DNA from: CAUZEO01 sp963578625
GTDB taxonomy: Bacteria; Verrucomicrobiota; Kiritimatiellia; SLOV01
Reading direction: 5' to 3'
DNA: 34,837 nt
Assembly: GCA_963578625.1 (NCBI GenBank)
Contig: CAUZEO010000015.1
Location: 1-34,837 of the forward strand
The position numbers and the translations under genes were made by a program. Shown piece after piece: positions 21,721-29,892 of this stretch (positions within the stretch are counted from its first letter, which is position 1; each line of letters starts with the position of its first letter). The notes under the pieces are model-generated. The model did no database searches and was not told the origin of the DNA. It worked only from the letters and a program-made list of their open reading frames with translations.

Positions 21721-23040
21721 ATGCGTTTCGAACATCTGCTAGATCGATTTGATACTGATGCCGAAGGCAATTCCCTTCATCAGTTCGCTTCCGACCTGTT
21801 TCCAATCTGCCGGAGCATTACCGGGAACGGTGTGCGCCAGACTCTCAAGATCATTGCAAAACGGATTCCTCTTGAAATTCGTGAGGTTCCCACCGGCACG
21901 GAGGTCTTTGATTGGACGGTACCCCGGGAGTGGAACTGCGAAGCCGCAACTCTCCGGGGCCCCGATGGCGAGATTGTTGCGGACTTTGCGGATCATAATC
22001 TGCAGCTGATGAGTTACAGCGTCCCGGTGCATCAAAAGATGTCGCTGGATGAGCTGAAACCGCACCTGCATTCGCTCCCCGACCATCCCGATTGGATCCC
22101 CTATCGAACGTCGTATTACCGCGATGATTGGGGATTCTGTTTGCCACACTCCGTCCTTGAGTCCCTTCCGGACGGCGAGTATGATGTGCAGATCGACTCA
22201 GCCCTGCAAGTCGGGTCCCTGACCTACGGCGAATGCGTGCTCGCGGGCGACACGAGCCGCGAAATCCTGATCTCGTGCCACGTCTGCCACCCGTCGATGG
22301 CCAATGACAATTTATCGGGGGTTGCCGTCACAACCCGGTTAGCGGAACTCATGGAAAGTGTCCCGCGCCACTATACATATCGATTCCTGTTTATTCCCGG
22401 CACGATCGGATCGATCACCTGGCTCGCGCAGAATGAAGATTGCGCGGAACGCATCGACCACGGGTTGGTCGTAACCTGCGTGGGTGACGACGACCATCCC
22501 ACGTATAAACGAAGCCGGCAGGGCACAACGATGATCGACCGGGCAGTTGAGTTTGTTTTGTCACAGCGAAACCTTCCGTTCGTTATGGAGAACTTCTCTC
22601 CCTACGGGTATGACGAACGCCAGTACTGCTCGCCGGGATTCGATCTTCCCGTAGGGTTGCTCACTAGATCGCCGTGGGGCAGATTTCCGGAATATCACAG
22701 CTCTGCCGACGATCTGACTTTCATAAAACCATTCGCCCTTGCCGATTCGCTCCGGCTGATCCTGGACGTCTTCGATATTTTAGAGAATGACGGGTCGTAC
22801 GTGAATCTGAACCCGATGTGCGAGCCGCAACTTGGGAAACGGGGCCTGTACGACATGATGGGCGGAAAACAAAACGTCAAAGATCTCCGAATGGCGTTGT
22901 TGTGGGTCCTGAACTATTCCGATGGCGGGCACTCATTGCTTGAGATTGCCCATCGCGCGCGCTTGCCGTTCCCGGCAATCCGCGCGGCGTGCGACAAACT
23001 GGTTGAAGCGGGGTTGCTGAAAGCCCAGCCGCCGGAGTAG
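21721..23040 (+). CDS. DUF4910/DUF2172 aminopeptidase-like protein with C-terminal winged helix
   Basis: 439 residues from ATG 21721; no clear ribosome binding site. It matches the DUF4910 family (formerly DUF2172), a zinc-peptidase M28-like fold: opening LHQFASDLFPICRSITGNG, then EVPTGTEVFDWTVPREWN. Candidate metal and catalytic residues are His187 or His190 and Asp196 (SCHVCHPSMANDNLSG), Glu299 (YDERQYCSPG) and His326 (FPEYHSSADD). The last 70 residues (LRMALLWVLNYSDGGHSLLEIAHRARL, split here as in a helix-turn-helix) form a winged-helix-like domain. This family is recurrent in LPS and exopolysaccharide gene clusters. Its role is unproven; a deacetylase or peptidase acting on sugar intermediates is inferred. 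First gene of the glycan cluster. Confidence 0.85.
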   Translation: MRFEHLLDRFDTDAEGNSLHQFASDLFPICRSITGNGVRQTLKIIAKRIPLEIREVPTGTEVFDWTVPREWNCEAATLRGPDGEIVADFADHNLQLMSYSVPVHQKMSLDELKPHLHSLPDHPDWIPYRTSYYRDDWGFCLPHSVLESLPDGEYDVQIDSALQVGSLTYGECVLAGDTSREILISCHVCHPSMANDNLSGVAVTTRLAELMESVPRHYTYRFLFIPGTIGSITWLAQNEDCAERIDHGLVVTCVGDDDHPTYKRSRQGTTMIDRAVEFVLSQRNLPFVMENFSPYGYDERQYCSPGFDLPVGLLTRSPWGRFPEYHSSADDLTFIKPFALADSLRLILDVFDILENDGSYVNLNPMCEPQLGKRGLYDMMGGKQNVKDLRMALLWVLNYSDGGHSLLEIAHRARLPFPAIRAACDKLVEAGLLKAQPPE

Positions 23041-23058
23041 CGCGCGGATGCTTGGAAC

Positions 23059-23237
23059 TCCGCAACACGGGTCTGATATCCGTGCCATTTCCCGGGCTCT
23101 GTTCTTGCTGTTCCGCATACGGGATAGCCGTTCTACGGAGGTTGCGTGCTTGAGGCTCCGCAACACGGGATACCCGTGCTACGGGCCGGGGCTTTGGCGG
23201 TTGGCTCCGTGAGCCACGGGCAAGATGCCCGTGCCAC
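23059..23237. repeat. cluster of four short palindromic repeats
   Basis: Four units lie in the 266-bp gap. At 23059-23087 there is CCGCAACACGGGTCTGATAT with a CCGTG end. At 23111-23138 there is a degenerate copy. At 23155-23184 CAACACGGGATACCCGTGCT forms a tight hairpin. At 23213-23237 GCCACGGGCAAGATGCCCGT and following bases form another. The first three are versions of the arm repeated at 1122-1227; the fourth is a sister motif with CGGGCA/TGCCCG arms. The GT4 gene start lies 70 bases downstream. Confidence 0.8.
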
Positions 23238-23306
23238 GCGTACGAAAATGCGTGCCAATGCAGCCGGGACGTGGAAGGGTCAACGAGTCGTTTGAGGAGA
23301 AAACCC

Positions 23307-24485
23307 GTGCCAAGTACAGTTGTCCTTTCAACCTGGCCGCTCAACAGAGTAGACAGCGGTGGTAAACGCCGCATTGATGCTCTGATGAATGCTCTTGGGC
23401 GGCACACCATTCTCGTTCAACCAGGACTTCATCATCCAAAGTACACAACCGTCCCCTACTCCCTGGACCTTGGCCGGCGAAAGCTCGGCATCAATTGGGG
23501 AATCTTCAATTTTTCTCTGCCCCAGAATCGGCGATTCGCGCGCAATCTAATCCGGAACCAATCGCCGGCATGCGTGGTTCTAACCTCCATCTGGGGAGAG
23601 CCCGTCGTTCGCGGACTGAATGAGGTCCCCGTAGTGCTCGACGCGCACGATGTCAACGCCACCGCCATCGCAGAACGGTTCGGGCGAATCCACCCATTCA
23701 CAAAACTGGTGCATGCGCAGGAGGCACGCACCGTGAAATGCGTCGATCACCTATTCGCCTGCTCCGAGCAGGATCGAGAACAGTTCATGGAATCCTACGG
23801 GATCCCTGCTTCGAAGGTTACGGTCGTGCCAAACGGCGTTGACACGAACTCGCCGCCTCCCGATTCGAGTGTTCTGTCCAAGGATGCGTTCTGGCAGTCC
23901 AATGTGAAGCAACAGACTCCGCTGTTCTTTATGGGAAAGCTGGACTATCAACCCAATATCCGCTCACTCGCATTTCTTAACGACACGCTTCTGCCCGAGC
24001 TCGAACAGCGGTCCCCGGGAAAGTACAGGATCATTGTCTGCGGCGGGCCGGTTCCGGCAGCTACATTTCGCCCAGGTATTGCCTTTTCCGGCACGATCGA
24101 TGATCGCCGTCTGCAAGCCTACCTGCACGGCTCCTCGATCTGCCTTGCGCCTGTCTTCACGGGGTCCGGCACAAGACTCAAAGTTCTTGAATACCTCTCC
24201 GCGGCCCGCCCCGTCGTGGCAACAGCAAAGGCGGCGGAGGGAATCCCCTGTGAATCGGGGAAGCACCTGGTGATTGCGGATCCCGAATCATTCGCGGATG
24301 AGATTGAAAAGCTTGCGCGTGATCCGGCAAAATCCGATTCGATGGCTCAAGCCGGCCGGAACCTGGTCCGGGAGAAGTTCGACTGGACTTCAGCGGTTCA
24401 ACCGAAATGGCGAAGCGTTCTAGATCAGTGGTGCGATTTCTCGCCGACATCTCCCTGGCCTAAGGAAAGATCAGAACACGGGTAG
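23307..24485 (+). CDS. GT4 family glycosyltransferase
   Basis: 392 residues from GTG 23307, supported by GAGGAG seven bases upstream; the frame is open to 23271 but the family starts at TVVLSTWPL. GT-B fold: the N-terminal domain has an early glycine/basic loop (RVDSGGKRRIDALM) and the C-terminal domain starts near PLFFMGKLDYQPN. The nucleotide-sugar site is GSGTRLKVLEYLSAARPVVAT with the E-x7-E variant (VFTGSGTRLKVLEYL), then GIPCESGKHLVIAD. It transfers a sugar from an NDP-donor, probably at the cytoplasmic membrane face during polysaccharide assembly. The donor and acceptor are not predictable. It lies between the aminopeptidase-like gene and the propeller/PHP gene. Confidence 0.88.
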   Translation: MPSTVVLSTWPLNRVDSGGKRRIDALMNALGRHTILVQPGLHHPKYTTVPYSLDLGRRKLGINWGIFNFSLPQNRRFARNLIRNQSPACVVLTSIWGEPVVRGLNEVPVVLDAHDVNATAIAERFGRIHPFTKLVHAQEARTVKCVDHLFACSEQDREQFMESYGIPASKVTVVPNGVDTNSPPPDSSVLSKDAFWQSNVKQQTPLFFMGKLDYQPNIRSLAFLNDTLLPELEQRSPGKYRIIVCGGPVPAATFRPGIAFSGTIDDRRLQAYLHGSSICLAPVFTGSGTRLKVLEYLSAARPVVATAKAAEGIPCESGKHLVIADPESFADEIEKLARDPAKSDSMAQAGRNLVREKFDWTSAVQPKWRSVLDQWCDFSPTSPWPKERSEHG

Positions 24486-24512
24486 AATGAACTCTCACGG
24501 CAAAGACACATC

Positions 24513-26813
24513 ATGCCCGGCAGCCGCTTTAGACACAATGTAAGCGATCCCCCCGAGCGGCGATATCATCAGCCGGGCCGCGGCGGAAGATACGCCGCGC
24601 GGATCATCAGCGTATCTGACGCTGGGAATGAGACCTGGCTCGCCTGGCAAGGATACGAACCCGACTCCGGACTGGACGAGGTTTGGTGCCAGAAGTGGGA
24701 CTCCTCCGGGCGAACCACCGCGCGCCGGGTAACACCCGAGGCCGGGGATCATATGCGTCCGGTCATCTGTGCATCAGAAATTACAGGCATCCACGTCTTC
24801 TGGATTGAAGGCCAGTGCAGGCTCATGTGCGCTGAAGTCGGTAACGGCAGCGTGTCGAATCCAGTGGTTGTTTTTCATAGCGATGGATGGCTCCGCGAGC
24901 CGGCCGTTTGCCGATCCGGTTCAGGGTACAGGGGAATCGTCATTGAAAGCATCAATCGCCGGGACCGACTGATCTTGTTGCAGTTCCCGAAAGACTCAGA
25001 TTTATCGCGCCCCAACATCACCCCGCATGAAATGGACGGATACACCTCACGCCCCGATCTCCTCCCGATGCAAAACGGAGAGGTGGTCATCTCCTGCGAT
25101 GTATACGAAAGCAGCCAATATCATATTTCGATTCTGAAGTTTGCGGGAGATCAAGTGGTTCCCGTGAGCCGCCTTGACGATGACCACGCCGGCTGCCTGC
25201 AAGGGCGTCTCTCGATGGACGCTGCAGGCACGCCGTGGATCTGTTATTTATGTGACAAAGTCCTGGAGCGCGAAGGCGTGATCAACAGAGCCGTGTCGGT
25301 CCGCGTTGCGCGTTACGAAAATGGATCATGGACTTCCGCCTCGCCCGCGGAAAACGGGGATGTCATCCCGTTACACCAGGGACTTCTTCCTCACCAGAGA
25401 TACTTCGGGTACGCGGGCCTTCGCCGGAACCCATTTCTGGTGCCCACGCAAAATGGTGCTGTGCACCTGGTCTGGGAGCAGCAGCGGAGCGAACACGAGG
25501 ACTGGGATAACGTTTGGAATGGTGCACTCCTGTCTATGCGCTGGTCCTGCGGTGAGTGGGATGGCCCGTTTCGATGGCATGAGGGCGGCAACGGCTTCGC
25601 GCTGGATTATCGAACCCTGCATGACTCGAACGCCGTGGCATGCTTTGCCAAAGGTCCGCATCGGGAATTGGGCGATGATTTCATCCGCACAATGGTCGAT
25701 CCTGATGCCGCCCCTCGCGCTCCCGCCCACACTACAGCCCCACAAGCAGGTTGGGACCTCCACACACCCGGGAAACAATCGCGCGTCCACCCGGAATCAA
25801 CGGTCGCAAAAACCAAATACAGGCTCTATTTCGGTGATTTCCACAACCACAGCGTGTTCTCACCCGATGCCGAGGGACATCCAGATGAATTGTATCACTT
25901 CGCCAGAGATGTCGCGGAGATTGATTTCGCAGGAATTACGGACAACGATTTTTATCCCGAAAAGGCGCTTCTGACTGGCGAGTCTTCATTTCAGCGGAGA
26001 CTTGCAAAGCGACTCCATGATCCCGGAACGTTCCTGCCCTTCACAGGATTCGAATGGACGTTTCACCGCGACGACGGCCGCGACAGCTTCAACCACAGAT
26101 CGATTATTTATCTCGGCGAAGAGAACCGGCTGGTACGCCGCATCGAATCCGAGGGCGCAACAGAAGATGATTTCCGCGAGGCGATCTCCAGCATGCATGT
26201 CCTCGCCCACGCACACCACGCCGAATACCAGTTGCTGGGCATCCCGCAAGAGGCCAACGTGGAGATCACCAGCGGCTGGGCCATCAACATGGAATTATCC
26301 GAACGCGCGCATGGGCAACTACTCCAGGGATTTCGATTCGGGTTCAGCGCCGCCAGCGACAGTCACCGGGCCGTGCCCGGTCTGGGCGGCGCACTGGTCG
26401 GTGTCTGGGCAAAGAATTTGACGCGCGAGGCGATTGCTGAGGCAATGCAGGCGCGACGGTGTTTTGCAACCACGGGAAATCGCCCCATCATCGAATTCGC
26501 AATCGGCGATACTTTCATCGGAGGCGTTGCGCGTCTGCGTGACGATGAGCCCGTTCCGATTCAGGTTCGAGTTCAGTCAGACATCGCCTTGAAACGCGTC
26601 TCCCTCATTCGTAACGGGACTGTACTCCATGAGTTCGAATGCGCCGGCAGATCCCTGGACACCTCATGGTCCGATACCACGCCAAGAGAAGCCACCGCGT
26701 GGTACTATCTCCGAATTGAAGAAGACCGACCCTATCAGAGCCACCCCCACAACATTTGCCAGGCGGTGGGGCATCTTGCATGGTCGAGCCCGATCTGGGT
26801 CGAACGCCGCTAA
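24513..26813 (+). CDS. beta-propeller / PHP-domain metal-dependent phosphoesterase fusion
   Basis: 766 residues from ATG 24513. Residues 1 to about 420 are repeated beta-strands with W-x-G/A-x-D turns (ETWLAWQGYE, GIHVFWIEG, AVHLVWEQQRS), reading as a six- or seven-bladed propeller. From about 437 a PHP domain follows with its metal motifs: FHNHS (HxH), ITDND (where TDH is usual), FEWTF (Glu), FNHRSIIY (His), AHAHHAEY (His-His) and ASDSHR (Asp-x-His). A C-terminal beta domain ends the protein (VSLIRNGTVLHEFE). PHP domains hydrolyse phosphoesters or related bonds with three metals. No signal peptide is seen. Substrate unknown; the propeller may bind glycans. The gene is followed by an epimerase remnant on the other strand. 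Confidence 0.75.
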   Translation: MPGSRFRHNVSDPPERRYHQPGRGGRYAARIISVSDAGNETWLAWQGYEPDSGLDEVWCQKWDSSGRTTARRVTPEAGDHMRPVICASEITGIHVFWIEGQCRLMCAEVGNGSVSNPVVVFHSDGWLREPAVCRSGSGYRGIVIESINRRDRLILLQFPKDSDLSRPNITPHEMDGYTSRPDLLPMQNGEVVISCDVYESSQYHISILKFAGDQVVPVSRLDDDHAGCLQGRLSMDAAGTPWICYLCDKVLEREGVINRAVSVRVARYENGSWTSASPAENGDVIPLHQGLLPHQRYFGYAGLRRNPFLVPTQNGAVHLVWEQQRSEHEDWDNVWNGALLSMRWSCGEWDGPFRWHEGGNGFALDYRTLHDSNAVACFAKGPHRELGDDFIRTMVDPDAAPRAPAHTTAPQAGWDLHTPGKQSRVHPESTVAKTKYRLYFGDFHNHSVFSPDAEGHPDELYHFARDVAEIDFAGITDNDFYPEKALLTGESSFQRRLAKRLHDPGTFLPFTGFEWTFHRDDGRDSFNHRSIIYLGEENRLVRRIESEGATEDDFREAISSMHVLAHAHHAEYQLLGIPQEANVEITSGWAINMELSERAHGQLLQGFRFGFSAASDSHRAVPGLGGALVGVWAKNLTREAIAEAMQARRCFATTGNRPIIEFAIGDTFIGGVARLRDDEPVPIQVRVQSDIALKRVSLIRNGTVLHEFECAGRSLDTSWSDTTPREATAWYYLRIEEDRPYQSHPHNICQAVGHLAWSSPIWVERR

Positions 26814-27453
26814 CCCCGAACGACCTCGACCGGGTCTACGCCTTCCCCACCCCGCTTCGCGAGTGATTTCAAATCTACCTTTTTCCCTTGGCGCAAACCC
26901 TTACGGAAATTCGAGAGACTCTCTGCGCCGGCCCGCATACCATAAAAATCCTGGCTTCAGGCACGGGGACATCATACAGGGCGTGAAACATTCGGGCGTA
27001 ACCGCAGGCTGCGGCTTTGGCCGCGGAGTCGGGGGACGAATAGACCTCATGCCCCCCTTTTCCCGGGTCTTCCATAGAGCCGGCAAGCACCAGCCAGCAA
27101 AGATGATGGCGGCTGATCGCCAACAAAAGGTGCAGGGGCGAAACCAGATTATCCTGAAATGTCGGAAGAACTCCATCTATCGATCGCGCCCTGCAGACAT
27201 GACCGGCGAGGAGGAAAACCACGTCCGGCTGAGTCTCCCCGACCAGTCGGTCTACTTCCTCGCCACCCCGAAGATCTATTTCCCACCCGCGATTCGCATC
27301 CCTCAACGACGAATCCGGCGGACTTCGACGCCACGTACCGTGCACCGATGCGCCGACTGTCCGAAGCGCACGCACCAAGAGTGCGCCAATAAAACCCGTG
27401 GCGCCCGTAACCAGCGCTGTTTTTCCATCGATTCATTCCGTGATTTCAGCCAT
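26810..27453 (-). pseudogene. NAD-dependent epimerase/dehydratase remnant
   Basis: From ATG 27453 the frame reads MAEITE and hits TGA at 27433-27435, then continues in frame with the Rossmann motif ALVTGATGFIGALLVRAL and the strand PDVVFLLAGHV. At the active site the family pattern SPYAAAKAA has become SPDSAAKAA, so the catalytic Tyr is lost while Lys remains; GYARMFHALY and ARIFMVCGPAQ follow. After that the frame ends near 26875, but another frame keeps family-like sequence (FRKGLRQGKKVDL, DPVEVVRG) up to TAG at 26810-26812, which abuts the propeller/PHP stop. About 205 of the usual 310 residues are left. A stop, an active-site loss, a frameshift and a 3' truncation together mark a dead gene, formerly of sugar-nucleotide metabolism. 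Confidence 0.75.
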
Positions 27454-27586
27454 GAATCCGTACCGGCTGCGAATTCGGACCGTGGCAAACGTTCGCCAAC
27501 CCTGCCAAGAACAGCCATGCCCTCCTATCAATTGACTTACCACGTCACCTCTGATCGAATTAATTTACAACGCCTTCAGTCTTGCC

Positions 27587-29707
27587 GTGTCTAAGCCTCC
27601 TATCGTGATAAAATACCTGGTCGCAGCCGCGAGTATGAGTGCGGCAATAGGCTCCCAGACAGCAGTCGCTGCGCGCGAATTCGAGATTGCCGAACGGTTG
27701 GAAGACTTTGTGGACGTTCCGGCCCGGGCGGTGTGGTTGCAGCAGTTGGCGGGGGGCGACGACCCGCACGCCTGGCTTAATCGGCACTCCTTACAAACGA
27801 TTGAGACGGGTTCAGGTGGGATTTCCCGCTAACTTCTCCGTCCGGAGTTCCACGTGCACCGGCCCATAATCACCCCTCGCGGCGAACGCGTGGTGTTCAG
27901 CAGCTACGATACCCGCTCGTGCCATGTCGTGAAATGGGACGGAACCGGACTTCGCAAACTTGGCGACGGATACGCTCTCGACGTCTGGAGCGACCCCGCG
28001 ACGGGCGAGGAGTGGGTCTACGCGACGACGACCGGGACGAAAGGCCGGGAACAGAACAAGGGAAGCCCGGTCTTCAGATTTCCGCTGGAACGTCCCGATG
28101 CCCGGGAGGTGGTCTGGAACCGAACCCAAATCAGCGTCCACAATTTCATGCTCTCGGCGGACGGGGAGTTGGCTTGCGCCCAGTTTCCGCATCCTCGCGG
28201 AGGATTCGCGCGACTCGCAAAAAAGGAATCAAAAATCGTGGCGCGCGGGTGCTGGACATCGATGGCGCCGGACAACAGCTACCTGATGTGGGTTTTTGAC
28301 GGACCTCACCGAAATTTATTGATGCACTCGATTCGCGACGAACGCCGATGGGCTGTAAACATCAATAGTGCGCCGGGAATGGAAGGATTCGAAGTATACC
28401 ACCCGCGGTGGAGCAATCATCCGCGTTTCCTGGCGATCACGGGTCCTTACAAGGAAGGCAGGCGCGGCGGAAATCTCATCGGCGCAGGCGGCGGCGCTGT
28501 CGAAGTTTACGTGGGACGTTTTGACCACAATTTTGAGGAAGTGGAAGCATGGTGCCGGTTAACCAACAACGAGACTGGAGATTTTTATCCTGATTTCTGG
28601 GTGGAAGGAGGCGAGCAAGCGCAAGGCTATATTCCCGTTTCCGAGCTGGCAGAAAACTCCCCACGGGCTTCGTGGCCACCGTCGAAGCGAAATGCAGTAT
28701 TTGTTTGGGAAAGCGCCGCCAGGCATCACGATCTCCCGCACGAGACCGAGTCCGGAACCAGGAATTGCATCGTAGTTCCTTCCGGGAACGCCGTATTCGA
28801 CAGGTTTCACAGCATGCAGGCAGGCAACGGATACTTCGACGCGGGCAATTTCGATGCGGCCTCGATGGTACCCTCGCATGGCTGGACTTTTGAAGTCACA
28901 TTCACGCCGTCACTCGGTGATCTGGGAACGCGCGTAGGATGCATTGCGTCTTTCTGTCGGGGTAACGGTACCTCCATGGCTCTCGTGCAGCGCGAAACAG
29001 GAATTTTTCTTCAACCACAAGTTCTCCCGGCCGGATCCCCGGCACCAGAGTTGCCTATTTTTTCTGATGCAATTTCCGGAAGAACCTATCACTTGATTGT
29101 GGTGATGGGGCACGGACAGCTTCGAACCTTCCTCGACGGAGTCCCCGGTAAGCCCATTTCACTGGCCGTACCCATCGTGAGCTCCTTGCCTCCTCACCTG
29201 CGTTTCGGCGACGGCCCGCGGGGCGATGCTCCGTGGCCTGGAACGGTGGAAGCCGTGGGGCTGTATGGCGAACCCATGAGCGAGGGCCGCGCGCTGCGTC
29301 ATGCCGCAAGTTCGATGACCCGCGCGAAGGGCAGAGCGCCCCTCCCGTCGTATCGCGTAACCGCCCGTCTTTTACATCCTATCGTCCCGCCGGGTCCGGA
29401 TGAAATCGGCGTGTACCGCCGGGCGATGGTTGTAGGTGAGTACGCCGTCGAGAGCAAAGACGTTTTGAACGAAGAGCAAATTCTGGTTGCGGAATGGGCC
29501 GTCCTCGACGCGAATCGAGTACTTCCGGCCCTGGGAAAAGGTGCGCGCCGGGAATTCCGCCTGGAAGCCTTTGACGAGCATCCCGAGCTGGAGGGCGAGC
29601 GTGAGTTCCTTCAGAGCGATTCGGATTCATTCGATCTGCCAAAGTATTATCGGCTGGATCCGCCTGAATCGACCGGACCCGCCAATTCATCGAATGTGGT
29701 GCAGTGA
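27587..29707 (+). pseudogene. secreted propeller / LamG-like protein interrupted by an in-frame TAA
   Basis: GTG 27587 opens a frame with a signal peptide (YLVAAASMSAAIGSQTAVAA) and about 50 further residues, ending in TAA at 27830-27832. The same frame reopens at once (LLRPEFHVHRPIITPRGERV) and runs 617 codons from GTG 27854 to 29707. The long part holds a TolB/WD-type propeller (RGERVVFSSYDTRS, DVWSDPATGEEWVYATTTG) to about residue 320 and a concanavalin/LamG-like domain at about 340-490 (GWTFEVTFTP, YHLIVVMGHGQLRTFLDGVPG, AVGLYGEPMSEGRA). Because both parts share one frame and the exported domain needs the signal, one nonsense mutation is the simplest reading. A separate unexported protein starting at 27854 is the alternative. 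Confidence 0.6.
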
Positions 29708-29854
29708 CCGGGTAGCTCGGGGTTTACCCTATCATTGCAAAAAAATCCGTAATTCGCTTATCCCTTAGCACTTCGAGTTCTTTGTAGTAGTCTCAATCGG
29801 AATCATGTTTGGGAAGAGGGTCGATTAAGAGTACGATAAAGAGCCTCGATGATG

Positions 29855-29872
29855 CATAAATCGAGATTTATG
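29855..29872. promoter_or_regulatory. palindrome upstream of the flippase gene
   Basis: CATAAATC (29855-29862) and GATTTATG (29865-29872) form a perfect 8-bp inverted repeat around a GA centre, ending 20 bases before the ATG at 29893. It is a candidate operator or 5' hairpin. No regulator can be named. Confidence 0.35.
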
Positions 29873-29892
29873 AAAACGGACGCTACCCACTC

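Noticed and set aside
26629..27594. Plus-strand open frame of 321 codons across the epimerase remnant
   Set aside because: Its product is rich in Arg, Pro and His without family resemblance, it overlaps the end of the propeller/PHP gene, and the opposite strand carries clear epimerase motifs.
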